NCBI GenBank assembly: GCA_017449925.1
Contig: JAFSYO010000066.1
Location: 1 to 28,911 of the forward strand
Length of the DNA stretch: 28,911 nucleotides
Direction: 5' to 3'
From: Stomatobaculum sp.
GTDB taxonomy: Bacteria > Bacillota_A > Clostridia > Lachnospirales > Lachnospiraceae
The notes beneath the pieces are model-generated. The model had not been told where the DNA came from and did not search any database. It saw only the letters and a list, made by a program, of their open reading frames with translations. Of this stretch, positions 18,916 through 25,206 are shown piece after piece. The number at the start of each line of letters is the position of its first letter. Positions within the stretch are counted from its first letter, which is position 1. Made by a program: the position numbers and the translations under genes.

Positions 18916-19617
18916 ATGCAATACACAAAAGAAGTGGAAGACATGATTTGTGTCGCGAAAGGCCCGAATCATGGTCCGGCTCCTATTCCTGAGGAAGGAA
19001 AATGGATTCAGGCCAAAGAGATCAAGGACATCTCCGGTTATACGCACGGCGTTGGCTGGTGCGCTCCTCAGCAGGGCACATGTAAGCTGAGCCTCAATGT
19101 CAAGAACGGCATTATCGAGGAAGCCCTGGTAGAGACCATCGGATGCACCGGCATGACGCATTCCGCTGCGATGGCAAGTGAGATCCTTCCGGGCAAGACC
19201 ATTCTGGAAGCGCTGAATACCGACCTGGTATGCGACGCCATCAACACTGCAATGCGCGAACTGTTCCTCCAGATCGTATATGGCCGCTCCCAGTCTGCAT
19301 TTTCAGAGGACGGCCTGCGGATCGGCGCTGGACTGGAAGACCTTGGAAAAGGCCTCAGATCAATGGTCGGTACGATGTACGGCACCAAGGAGAAGGGCAC
19401 CCGTTATCTTGAGATGACCGAAGGATATGTTCTCAAGATGGCACTTGACAAAGATGATCAGGTATGCGGATATCAGTTCCTTAGCCTCGGCAAGATGATG
19501 GATGCCATCAAGAACGGCATGGATGCCAACGAGGCGTTTAAAAAGAATATCGGCACATACGGGCGCTTTAAAGCTGAAGACGGCGCGGTCAAGTGGATCG
19601 ACCCGCGCAAGGAATAA
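18916..19617 (+). CDS. NifU/IscU-like iron-sulfur cluster scaffold homologue
   Basis: A 233-residue protein whose central part reads like the NifU N-terminal/IscU fold: NGIIEEALVETIGCTGMTHSAAMASEILPGKTILEAL parallels the scaffold segment with its Gly-Cys pair and the GKT step. Cysteines at about 49, 56, 77 and 106 could bind a cluster (inference). The C-terminal part (GTRYLEMTEGYVLKMALD onward) is not part of classical IscU. AGGAGG lies about ten bases before the start. It is 17 bases upstream of the GGGtGRT gene, a pairing I know from anaerobic Firmicutes. A terminator after the second gene makes them a two-gene unit. The target apoprotein is unknown, and no NifS or IscS cysteine desulfurase is next to it. 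Confidence 0.8.
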   Translation: MQYTKEVEDMICVAKGPNHGPAPIPEEGKWIQAKEIKDISGYTHGVGWCAPQQGTCKLSLNVKNGIIEEALVETIGCTGMTHSAAMASEILPGKTILEALNTDLVCDAINTAMRELFLQIVYGRSQSAFSEDGLRIGAGLEDLGKGLRSMVGTMYGTKEKGTRYLEMTEGYVLKMALDKDDQVCGYQFLSLGKMMDAIKNGMDANEAFKKNIGTYGRFKAEDGAVKWIDPRKE

Positions 19618-19634
19618 GAAGGAGGTGCGGCAAT

Positions 19635-20651
19635 ATGGCTTTGTTTGAAAACTATGATGGACGTATGCCTCAGCTGCAGCCCGTTCTTGACAAATACGGC
19701 TTCGAGAACTTTGAGGCAGTAAAAGCTTACACGAACAGCAAGGGCGTGGATGCATACAGTATCGTTGAGAGCACGCAGCCGATCTGTTTCGAGAACGTCA
19801 GATGGGCGTATGAACTCGGCGCTGCTATCGCAATGAAGGAAGGCGCGAAGAACGCTGCGGAAGCCGCCAGATGGATCGGCGTAGCACTTCAGGCTTTCTG
19901 TATTCCCGGCTCTGTCGCAGACCAGCGTCAGGTCGGTGTCGGACACGGCAATCTGGGCGCGATGCTGCTCGATGAAGAGACTGAGTGCTTCGCGTTCCTC
20001 GCAGGACACGAGTCCTTCGCTGCTGCGGAAGGCGCTATCAAGATCGCGCTCAACGCGAATAAGGTCCGCAAAAAACCCCTCCGCGTCATCCTGAACGGTC
20101 TTGGGAAGGACGCTGCGATGATCATCAGCCGCATCAACGGATTCACCTATGTGCAGACACAGTACGACTATCTGTCTGCGGATGTCAAAGAGGATCATGC
20201 TCTGAAGATCGTCAACAAGACTCCTTATTCCGACGGCGACCGCGCGAAGGTCAACTGCTACGGCGCGGACGATGTCCGTGAAGGCGTCGCCATCATGTGG
20301 CATGAGGGCGCTGACATCTCCATCACCGGCAACTCCACGAACCCGACACGTTTCCAGCACCCCGTTGCAGGAACTTACAAGAAAGAGCGCTGGGAAGCCG
20401 GCAAGAAGTACTTCTCCGTGGCTTCCGGCGGCGGCACCGGCCGTACGCTTCATCCGGACAACATGGCGGCAGGTCCTGCTTCCTACGGCATGACCGATAC
20501 CCTTGGCCGTATGCACTCTGACGCACAGTTCGCAGGATCCTCCTCCGTCCCGGCCCACGTCGAGATGATGGGCTTCCTCGGAGCAGGCAACAACCCCATG
20601 GTCGGCATGACCGTGGCAGTCGCTGTGGCTGTTCAGGAGGCAACGAAATAA
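19635..20651 (+). CDS. GGGtGRT family protein
   Basis: A 338-residue protein of the family named after its motif, here ASGGGTGRTLHPDNM with GGGTGRT at residues 265-271. The function of the family is not known. The protein has no signal peptide or membrane helix. Motifs such as RIGxA-type ones are absent; the stretch VGVGHGNLGAMLLDEETECFAFL and the glycine-rich motif suggest a nucleotide- or cofactor-binding pocket, but that is speculation. The start at 19635 follows AAGGAGGTG (19619-19626); an in-frame upstream ATG at 19593 overlaps the previous gene and is less likely. Its constant pairing with the NifU-like gene suggests a joint role in Fe-S or redox metabolism. Confidence 0.85.
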   Translation: MALFENYDGRMPQLQPVLDKYGFENFEAVKAYTNSKGVDAYSIVESTQPICFENVRWAYELGAAIAMKEGAKNAAEAARWIGVALQAFCIPGSVADQRQVGVGHGNLGAMLLDEETECFAFLAGHESFAAAEGAIKIALNANKVRKKPLRVILNGLGKDAAMIISRINGFTYVQTQYDYLSADVKEDHALKIVNKTPYSDGDRAKVNCYGADDVREGVAIMWHEGADISITGNSTNPTRFQHPVAGTYKKERWEAGKKYFSVASGGGTGRTLHPDNMAAGPASYGMTDTLGRMHSDAQFAGSSSVPAHVEMMGFLGAGNNPMVGMTVAVAVAVQEATK

Positions 20652-20670
20652 TCGCAAGAACCGGCGGACA

Positions 20671-20703
20671 AAAAGCTCCCGAAGTTTTTTCGGGAGCTTT
20701 TTT
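20671..20703 (+). terminator. Rho-independent terminator
   Basis: The arms AGCTCCCGAA (20674-20683) and TTCGGGAGCT (20689-20698) pair perfectly around a 5-nt loop, followed by a run of T to 20703. It ends the NifU-like/GGGtGRT transcript 22 bases after the stop codon. Confidence 0.92.
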
Positions 20704-20740
20704 CAATCATCGTTTTCGGGATCACAGGGAGGACATCAGT

Positions 20741-21196
20741 ATGGATCACGCAGAGAGAGCGCGGGAATTGTTCCTGGAAGGTTATAACTGTGCACAGGCA
20801 GTGTTCTGCGCCTTTGAGGATGTGACCGGTATCAGCAAGGAAGAAGCGGCGCGCCTGGCTGCCCCCTTTGGCGGCGGCATGGGCCGCATGCGGGAAGTCT
20901 GCGGTACAGTCACCGGCGCATTCCTGGTGCTGGGACAGATGCGCGGCTACACGGATCCCAAAGACGCAGAGGCAAAGAAAGAACACTATCATCTTGTACA
21001 GGAATTTGCCCGCCGTTTTAAAGAGATCAACAATACGATCATCTGCAGGGAACTGCTGCAGAACGTGAAAACTGTTCCCGGGAACGACCCGGAAGCGCGC
21101 ACGCCGGAGTACTACGCCAGGCGTCCGTGCCTCCGCCATGTCGGCGAAGCCGCGCAGATCCTTGAGGAACTGCTGGCTGAGACAGAGGAGACATAA
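20741..21196 (+). CDS. C_GCAxxG_C_C family protein
   Basis: A 151-residue protein of the family named for its conserved cysteines. Seen here are NCAQAVFCAF (Cys17, Cys23), FGGGMGRMREVCGTVTGAFLVLG (Cys54), IICRELL and RRPCLRHV. Members are small cytosolic proteins of anaerobes, probably redox- or metal-related; no activity is established. An AGGGAGG site lies upstream of the ATG. The gene stands between a terminator and a GNAT gene that begins two bases after its stop, so these two form a small operon. Confidence 0.85.
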   Translation: MDHAERARELFLEGYNCAQAVFCAFEDVTGISKEEAARLAAPFGGGMGRMREVCGTVTGAFLVLGQMRGYTDPKDAEAKKEHYHLVQEFARRFKEINNTIICRELLQNVKTVPGNDPEARTPEYYARRPCLRHVGEAAQILEELLAETEET

Positions 21197-21198
21197 TT

Positions 21199-21609
21199 AT
21201 GAAGATAAACTACAAGATCCTTGACGGTGCAGAGAATATGCAGCTCGAAGAAATAGTCAGTCTTTTAAAAATGACATACTGGGCTGACAAACGGCCGGAG
21301 GAACAAATTGAACGATCCGTGCAGAATTCCTTCTGTTACGGCGTTTATCATGAAGACGAAAAGAAACTGGTCGGATTTGCCAGGGTGATCAGTGACTGTG
21401 CCACGACCTACTATCTGTGCGACGTGATCATCGACCCGCAGTACCAGCACAATGGCCTTGGAACAGCGCTGGTGTCATACATCGAATCCTTGCCGCAGTT
21501 CGCAGGGCTCCGGGGGATCCTGATCACAAGAGACGCGCACAGGCTGTATGAAAAATTCGGGTATGAGGTCCTGAACGGAAGGACTATGGTCAAGGGACTG
21601 AACTGCTGA
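21199..21609 (+). CDS. GNAT-family N-acetyltransferase
   Basis: A 136-residue GNAT protein. VIIDPQYQHNGLGTALVSYIE carries the acetyl-CoA loop (Q-H-N-G-L-G), and AHRLYEKFGYEVL is the usual C-terminal helix and strand. The short length fits the small clostridial GNATs of unknown substrate. The ribosome site AGAGGAG overlaps the end of the previous gene, with only two bases between stop and start, implying coupled translation. Confidence 0.87.
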   Translation: MKINYKILDGAENMQLEEIVSLLKMTYWADKRPEEQIERSVQNSFCYGVYHEDEKKLVGFARVISDCATTYYLCDVIIDPQYQHNGLGTALVSYIESLPQFAGLRGILITRDAHRLYEKFGYEVLNGRTMVKGLNC

Positions 21610-21625
21610 GTTTTATAGATAGGTT

Positions 21626-21671
21626 CCTGTTCTGAAACGACCATTTCAGTTTCAGAGCAGGATATTTTTTT
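21626..21671 (+). terminator. Rho-independent terminator
   Basis: CCTGTTCTGAAAC (21626-21638) pairs with GTTTCAGAGCAGG (21649-21661), with one T-G wobble and a 10-nt loop, followed by a run of seven T. It separates the GNAT gene from the TetR regulon. Confidence 0.87.
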
Positions 21672-21682
21672 GCCTTTTTATA

Positions 21683-21711
21683 TTGACATGGTGTCAGAAT
21701 AGTGGTAAAGT
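21683..21711 (+). promoter_or_regulatory. Sigma-A-type promoter of the TetR gene
   Basis: A perfect -35 box TTGACA (21683-21688) and a -10 box TAAAGT (21706-21711) are spaced by 17 bases. The first operator copy overlaps the -35 box and spacer, so repressor binding there should block RNA polymerase. Confidence 0.8.
21684..21701 (+). promoter_or_regulatory. Operator copy 1 (TetR site overlapping the promoter)
   Basis: TGACA-TGG-TGTCA forms a 5-bp inverted repeat around three bases and continues as GAATA. It shares TGACA-N3-TGTCAGAATA with the second copy about 43 bases downstream. Confidence 0.6.
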
Positions 21712-21723
21712 GCGTGCATAATG

Positions 21724-21744
21724 TTCTGACACAGTGTCAGAATA
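21724..21744 (+). promoter_or_regulatory. Operator copy 2 (TetR palindrome)
   Basis: TTCTGACACAGTGTCAGAA (21724-21742) is a perfect palindrome with 9-bp arms and a one-base centre. It lies between the -10 box and the TetR ribosome site, in the place expected for autoregulation. Confidence 0.75.
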
Positions 21745-21768
21745 CAAGAACACCTCGGAGGTGAAAAC

Positions 21769-22389
21769 ATGCCCAAAGGATCAGCGGAGCTGACAGCAGC
21801 CAGAAAAGAAGAGATTATGAACGCCTGCGAGCGGCTGTACCAAACTATGAATTTCAAGGAGATCACCCTGAAGGAGATCGGTGAAGTCACCAGCTTTACC
21901 AGGACTTCGATCTACAACTACTTTCAGACAAAAGAGGAGATCTTCCTGGGACTCTTTCAGCGGGAGTATGAACTCTGGTGTGAGGCACTGGAGGGTATTC
22001 TGAACAGCAAAGAGACACTATCCCGGGAGCAGCTGGCGGGTCAGATTGCCGGGACGCTTGCCGAAAGGGAACTGATGCTGAAGCTCCTGGCTGTCAACCT
22101 CTACGACATGGAGGAAAACAGCCGGATGGAGCGCCTGGTGGAGTTCAAGAAGGCATACGGAAGATCCGTAGAACTGATGGAACAGATCCTTGCCAGATTC
22201 TGTCCGGAATGGGATGAAAACACAAGACAGGCCATCGTTTTCGCATCTCTGCAGTTCTTCCATGGCCTGTACCCCTACGCGCATCATACATCGAAGCAGG
22301 AAGAGGCCATGAAACAGGCAGGAATCGTTCCGGCAGACAGTACTGTCAGAGAGTTTGCCCGTACAGGGCTACGAAAACTGCTGGCATAA
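21769..22389 (+). CDS. TetR/AcrR-family transcriptional repressor
   Basis: A 206-residue regulator. The N-terminal helix-turn-helix is ITLKEIGEVTSFTRTSIYNYFQTKEEIF (about 32-60), closely matching the TetR DNA-binding consensus; the rest is a divergent helical ligand domain. It should repress its own operon by binding the two upstream operators and release them on ligand binding (family knowledge; ligand unknown). The neighbours, two flavodoxins and an alcohol dehydrogenase, suggest a reactive aldehyde, quinone or similar electrophile. CGGAGGT lies a few bases before the ATG. The flavodoxin gene starts 36 bases after its stop. Confidence 0.9.
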   Translation: MPKGSAELTAARKEEIMNACERLYQTMNFKEITLKEIGEVTSFTRTSIYNYFQTKEEIFLGLFQREYELWCEALEGILNSKETLSREQLAGQIAGTLAERELMLKLLAVNLYDMEENSRMERLVEFKKAYGRSVELMEQILARFCPEWDENTRQAIVFASLQFFHGLYPYAHHTSKQEEAMKQAGIVPADSTVREFARTGLRKLLA

Positions 22390-22424
22390 GCAGCACAAAT
22401 CATTGAGAGAAGGAGATATGTAAA

Positions 22425-22874
22425 ATGAGCAGATTAGCAGCATATTTTTCGGCTTCCGGCGTAACAGCAAGGAAAGCACAGGAACTGGCAAAGGTCACCG
22501 GCGCAGATCTCTATGAGATCGCTCCTGCTATTCCGTATACAAATGCGGATCTGGACTGGATGAACAAGAAAAGCCGCAGCAGCGTTGAGATGAGCGACAA
22601 AAATTCCCGGCCTGCTCTGGCGGAGACAGAACACGATTTCAGCGGATACGATGTGATCTACATCGGCTTCCCGATCTGGTGGTACACGGCGCCGACCATC
22701 ATCAACACTTTCCTGGAGACCTTTGATCTTACCGGGAAGAAGATCGTACTGTTCGCCACCTCCGGCGGCAGTTCCATTGACAGAGCAGTGAAAGATCTGC
22801 GGAAACAGTATCCGGCTCTTGATATCTGCGGAGGGAAGCTCCTGAACGGAAGAGTGACAGGTGATATCTTATGA
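22425..22874 (+). CDS. Flavodoxin-like protein, cytosolic
   Basis: A 149-residue flavodoxin fold protein. The FMN phosphate loop is YFSASGVTARKAQELA at the N-terminus, and IYIGFPIWWYTAPTIINTFLE and FATSGGSSID are the usual flavin-contacting loops. It should carry FMN and serve as a low-potential carrier or an NADPH-dependent quinone-type reductase partner. No signal peptide is present. The C-terminal end (GRVTGDIL) is shorter than that of the paralogue downstream (GSISEADLQTWIDGYK), so the last helix is reduced. The last four bases overlap the next start (ATGA), giving translational coupling. AAGGAG precedes the ATG. Confidence 0.87.
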   Translation: MSRLAAYFSASGVTARKAQELAKVTGADLYEIAPAIPYTNADLDWMNKKSRSSVEMSDKNSRPALAETEHDFSGYDVIYIGFPIWWYTAPTIINTFLETFDLTGKKIVLFATSGGSSIDRAVKDLRKQYPALDICGGKLLNGRVTGDIL

Positions 22875-23557
22875 AAAAGCTGATATTTCTGCCGCTGGCC
22901 TTATTGCTTGCTTTAAACCTGATCCTGACAGCCTGCGGCGCGCAGTCTGCATCTTCCCCGGAAAACACAGCCAGACAAACAGAAGCTGCGCAGGAGACAA
23001 AGACCGTGCAGGAAACCACCATGGAAGCTTCGCAGGAAACCACTGCGGAAGCTGTGCCGTCTGAGGAACCGGCAGCGGTGCATAAAGAAGTGCTTGTAGC
23101 CTATTTCTCGGCGACCGGAACGACCAAAGGCGTTGCTGAAAAGATCGCAAAGCTGACGGACGCGGACATCTATGAGATCGTGCCTGCCGAACCTTATACC
23201 TCAGACGACCTGAATTATAACGATAAGAGCAGCCGTACCTCAAAGGAGCAGAACGACAAGAGCGCAAGGCCTGCCATCGGCAGCGATCAGATCGATCTTT
23301 CCGGGTATACGACCATCTATATCGGCTTCCCTATCTGGTGGGGCCAGGAACCGCGCATCATGGACACCTTCGCGGAAAGCTATGATTTTACAGGGATCAC
23401 CCTGATCCCATTCTGCACCTCAGGTTCCAGCGGGATCGGCAGAAGCGGTCCCAACATGGAGGCACTCGCAGGGACAGGCACCTGGCTTGAAGGGGCGCGT
23501 CACAGCGGCAGCATCTCCGAGGCGGACCTTCAGACCTGGATTGACGGATATAAATAA
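22871..23557 (+). CDS. Flavodoxin-domain lipoprotein
   Basis: A 228-residue protein. The signal peptide ends in the lipobox LTAC, with the lipidated Cys at residue 22. A Thr/Glu/Ala-rich linker to about residue 70 precedes a complete flavodoxin domain: YFSATGTTKGVAEKIA phosphate loop, YIGFPIWWGQEPRIMDTF, FCTSGSSGIG and a C-terminal helix. It should sit on the outer face of the membrane, holding FMN. Secreted flavodoxin domains are known in clostridia, but their partners are not. It is a paralogue of the upstream cytosolic flavodoxin (shared LTDADIYEI, NDKSSRTS, GFPIWW). It may pass electrons to an extracellular acceptor (inference). Confidence 0.87.
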   Translation: MKKLIFLPLALLLALNLILTACGAQSASSPENTARQTEAAQETKTVQETTMEASQETTAEAVPSEEPAAVHKEVLVAYFSATGTTKGVAEKIAKLTDADIYEIVPAEPYTSDDLNYNDKSSRTSKEQNDKSARPAIGSDQIDLSGYTTIYIGFPIWWGQEPRIMDTFAESYDFTGITLIPFCTSGSSGIGRSGPNMEALAGTGTWLEGARHSGSISEADLQTWIDGYK

Positions 23558-23575
23558 TACAAGGAGGAACATACC

Positions 23576-24742
23576 ATGTTAGGCAATTTCAGCTATCTCA
23601 ACGCGACTAAGCTTTATTTCGGGGATGATTCCCTCAAATACCTGAACGAAGAGCTGCCGAAGTACGGGAAGAACGTACAGATCATCTACGGCGGCGGATC
23701 CATTAAGAAGAACGGGATCTATGACGATGTTATCCGCATTCTCAAAGAGAATGGAAAGAATATCATAGAAGATGCCGGGGTCATGCCGAATCCCACAGTA
23801 GAAAAGCTCCGCGAAGGCGTGAAAATCGCCAGGGAGAATCACACCGACCTTCTGCTGGCAGTCGGCGGCGGCTCCTGCTGCGACTATGCCAAGGCTGTCT
23901 CCGTTTCCGTGAACTGTGACGAAGATCCCTGGGAAAAGTATTATCTCCGCTTCGAGGAGCCGGACTGCGAGATCGTCCCCGTCGGATGCATCCTCACCAT
24001 GGCGGGCACCGGCTCCGAGATGAACGCCGGTGCGGTCATAACCAATCATGAGACCCATCTGAAGATCGGGCACGTCTTTGGTCCCGAAGTCATGCCGAAA
24101 TTCTCCATCCTGAATCCGAAGTTTACCTTCTCCCTGCCGAAGCGGCAGATGGTGGCCGGCATCTACGATATCTTCAACCACATCTGCGAACAGTATTTCT
24201 CCGGTGATGACGACAATACCAGCGATTATATCTCAGAAGCCCTGATGAAGTCCCTGATCCACAGTTCCCTGATCGCGATTGAAGAGCCGGAGAATTACGA
24301 AGCGCGCTCCAACATCATGTGGACCGCGACCTGGGCGCTGAACACCCTGATCTCCAGGGGCAAGACCACCGACTGGATGGTGCACATGCTGGGCCAGTCC
24401 GCAGGCGCCTATACGGACGCGACGCACGGCATGACGCTTTCCGCTGTGTCCCTGCCTTACTACCGTTTCATCATGCCTTACGGACTTCAGAAGTTTAAGC
24501 GCTTCGCGACAGAAGTCTGGGGCATCTGCCCGGAGGGCAAGTCTGACGAAGAAGTGGCAAAAGAGGGCCTTGCGGCCATGGAAGCATGGATGAAGAAGCT
24601 GGGCGTTGCCACGAAGCTCTCTGAGATCGGCGGCACAGAGGAAATGATCGAAGGCATCGCCGACGGAACGTTCATTCTGGAGGGAGGCTACAAGGTGCTT
24701 ACCAGGGATGAAGTCGTTCAGATCCTTAAAGAAAGCCTTTAA
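23576..24742 (+). CDS. Iron-containing alcohol dehydrogenase, YqhD/butanol-dehydrogenase type
   Basis: A 388-residue group III metal-dependent alcohol dehydrogenase. The coenzyme loop is IYGGGSIKKNG (39-42 GGGS), and GGGSCCDYAKAVS, TMAGTGSEMNAGAV and the metal ligands Asp198, His202, His270 and His284 follow. The ligands sit in AGIYDIFNHICEQYF and MVHMLGQSAGAYTDATHGM. The GGGS loop resembles that of YqhD, which prefers NADPH and reduces a wide range of aldehydes. It is the last gene of the TetR regulon, consistent with aldehyde detoxification or reoxidation of reductant (inference). A terminator follows 14 bases later. Confidence 0.92.
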   Translation: MLGNFSYLNATKLYFGDDSLKYLNEELPKYGKNVQIIYGGGSIKKNGIYDDVIRILKENGKNIIEDAGVMPNPTVEKLREGVKIARENHTDLLLAVGGGSCCDYAKAVSVSVNCDEDPWEKYYLRFEEPDCEIVPVGCILTMAGTGSEMNAGAVITNHETHLKIGHVFGPEVMPKFSILNPKFTFSLPKRQMVAGIYDIFNHICEQYFSGDDDNTSDYISEALMKSLIHSSLIAIEEPENYEARSNIMWTATWALNTLISRGKTTDWMVHMLGQSAGAYTDATHGMTLSAVSLPYYRFIMPYGLQKFKRFATEVWGICPEGKSDEEVAKEGLAAMEAWMKKLGVATKLSEIGGTEEMIEGIADGTFILEGGYKVLTRDEVVQILKESL

Positions 24743-24755
24743 ACAGAACCATCAC

Positions 24756-24788
24756 ACAGACGCTCTTTCGGGGGCGTCTGTTTCTTTT
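24756..24788 (+). terminator. Rho-independent terminator after the alcohol dehydrogenase
   Basis: ACAGACGC (24756-24763) pairs with GCGTCTGT (24774-24781), the loop being T/C/G-rich, followed by TTCTTTT. Its core closely resembles the terminator at 27257. Confidence 0.85.
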
Positions 24789-24814
24789 GCAGGGAAGAAA
24801 TATGCAGAGAGTTA

Positions 24815-24823
24815 TGCTATACT
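24815..24823 (+). promoter_or_regulatory. Extended -10 promoter for the small Cys-containing gene
   Basis: TGCTATACT is an extended -10 element (TGn plus TATACT at 24818-24823) about 70 bases before the ATG at 24893. No good -35 box lies 17 bases upstream, as expected for the extended -10 class. A TTGCAG at 24787 is too far away to count. Confidence 0.5.
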
Positions 24824-24892
24824 GAGTCCATCTATTGAGAAAAGATTGGAGATTCGGAGCCAAGGCCTCGATTTAATACAGGAGGAACAGGA

Positions 24893-25123
24893 ATGGCAAG
24901 TTACCTGATCAAAGATACCACAAAGGAAGAACGTGAGCAGATCGTTGCCGAATCTTTGGGCAATATCGACGGAGCCTGTGATGGGTGTGCCGCTGGCCTG
25001 GCGGAAATGTATCAGGACTATATTGACGGTAAACGCGAACTGAGAGAGATCAACATGGAATTTCGGGCAAGATATATGTCCGGCAAACAAGGCCCTGAAA
25101 AAGGCGGCTGCGGATATGCGTGA
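24893..25123 (+). CDS. Small conserved protein with CxxC, function unknown
   Basis: A 76-residue acidic, helical protein (MASYLIKDTTKEEREQIV). It has CDGC near residue 30 and a terminal GGCGYA, so it could bind a metal or form a disulfide (speculation). The pattern EREQIVAESLG... DYIDGKRELREINMEFRARY recalls small VbhA-type antitoxins, but the match is too weak to assign. A strong AGGAGG precedes the ATG by eight bases. The stop is 84 bases before the start of the CARF-HEPN-like gene with no terminator between, so the two are probably cotranscribed. Confidence 0.65.
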   Translation: MASYLIKDTTKEEREQIVAESLGNIDGACDGCAAGLAEMYQDYIDGKRELREINMEFRARYMSGKQGPEKGGCGYA

Positions 25124-25206
25124 CGGCAGAGAACGCAGGCAGGGAAGCAACTCGAAAAGGTTTGCCTTTTTCCAAAGCAGGGTTCCTGGCAACGGGAGGA
25201 TCGAAT

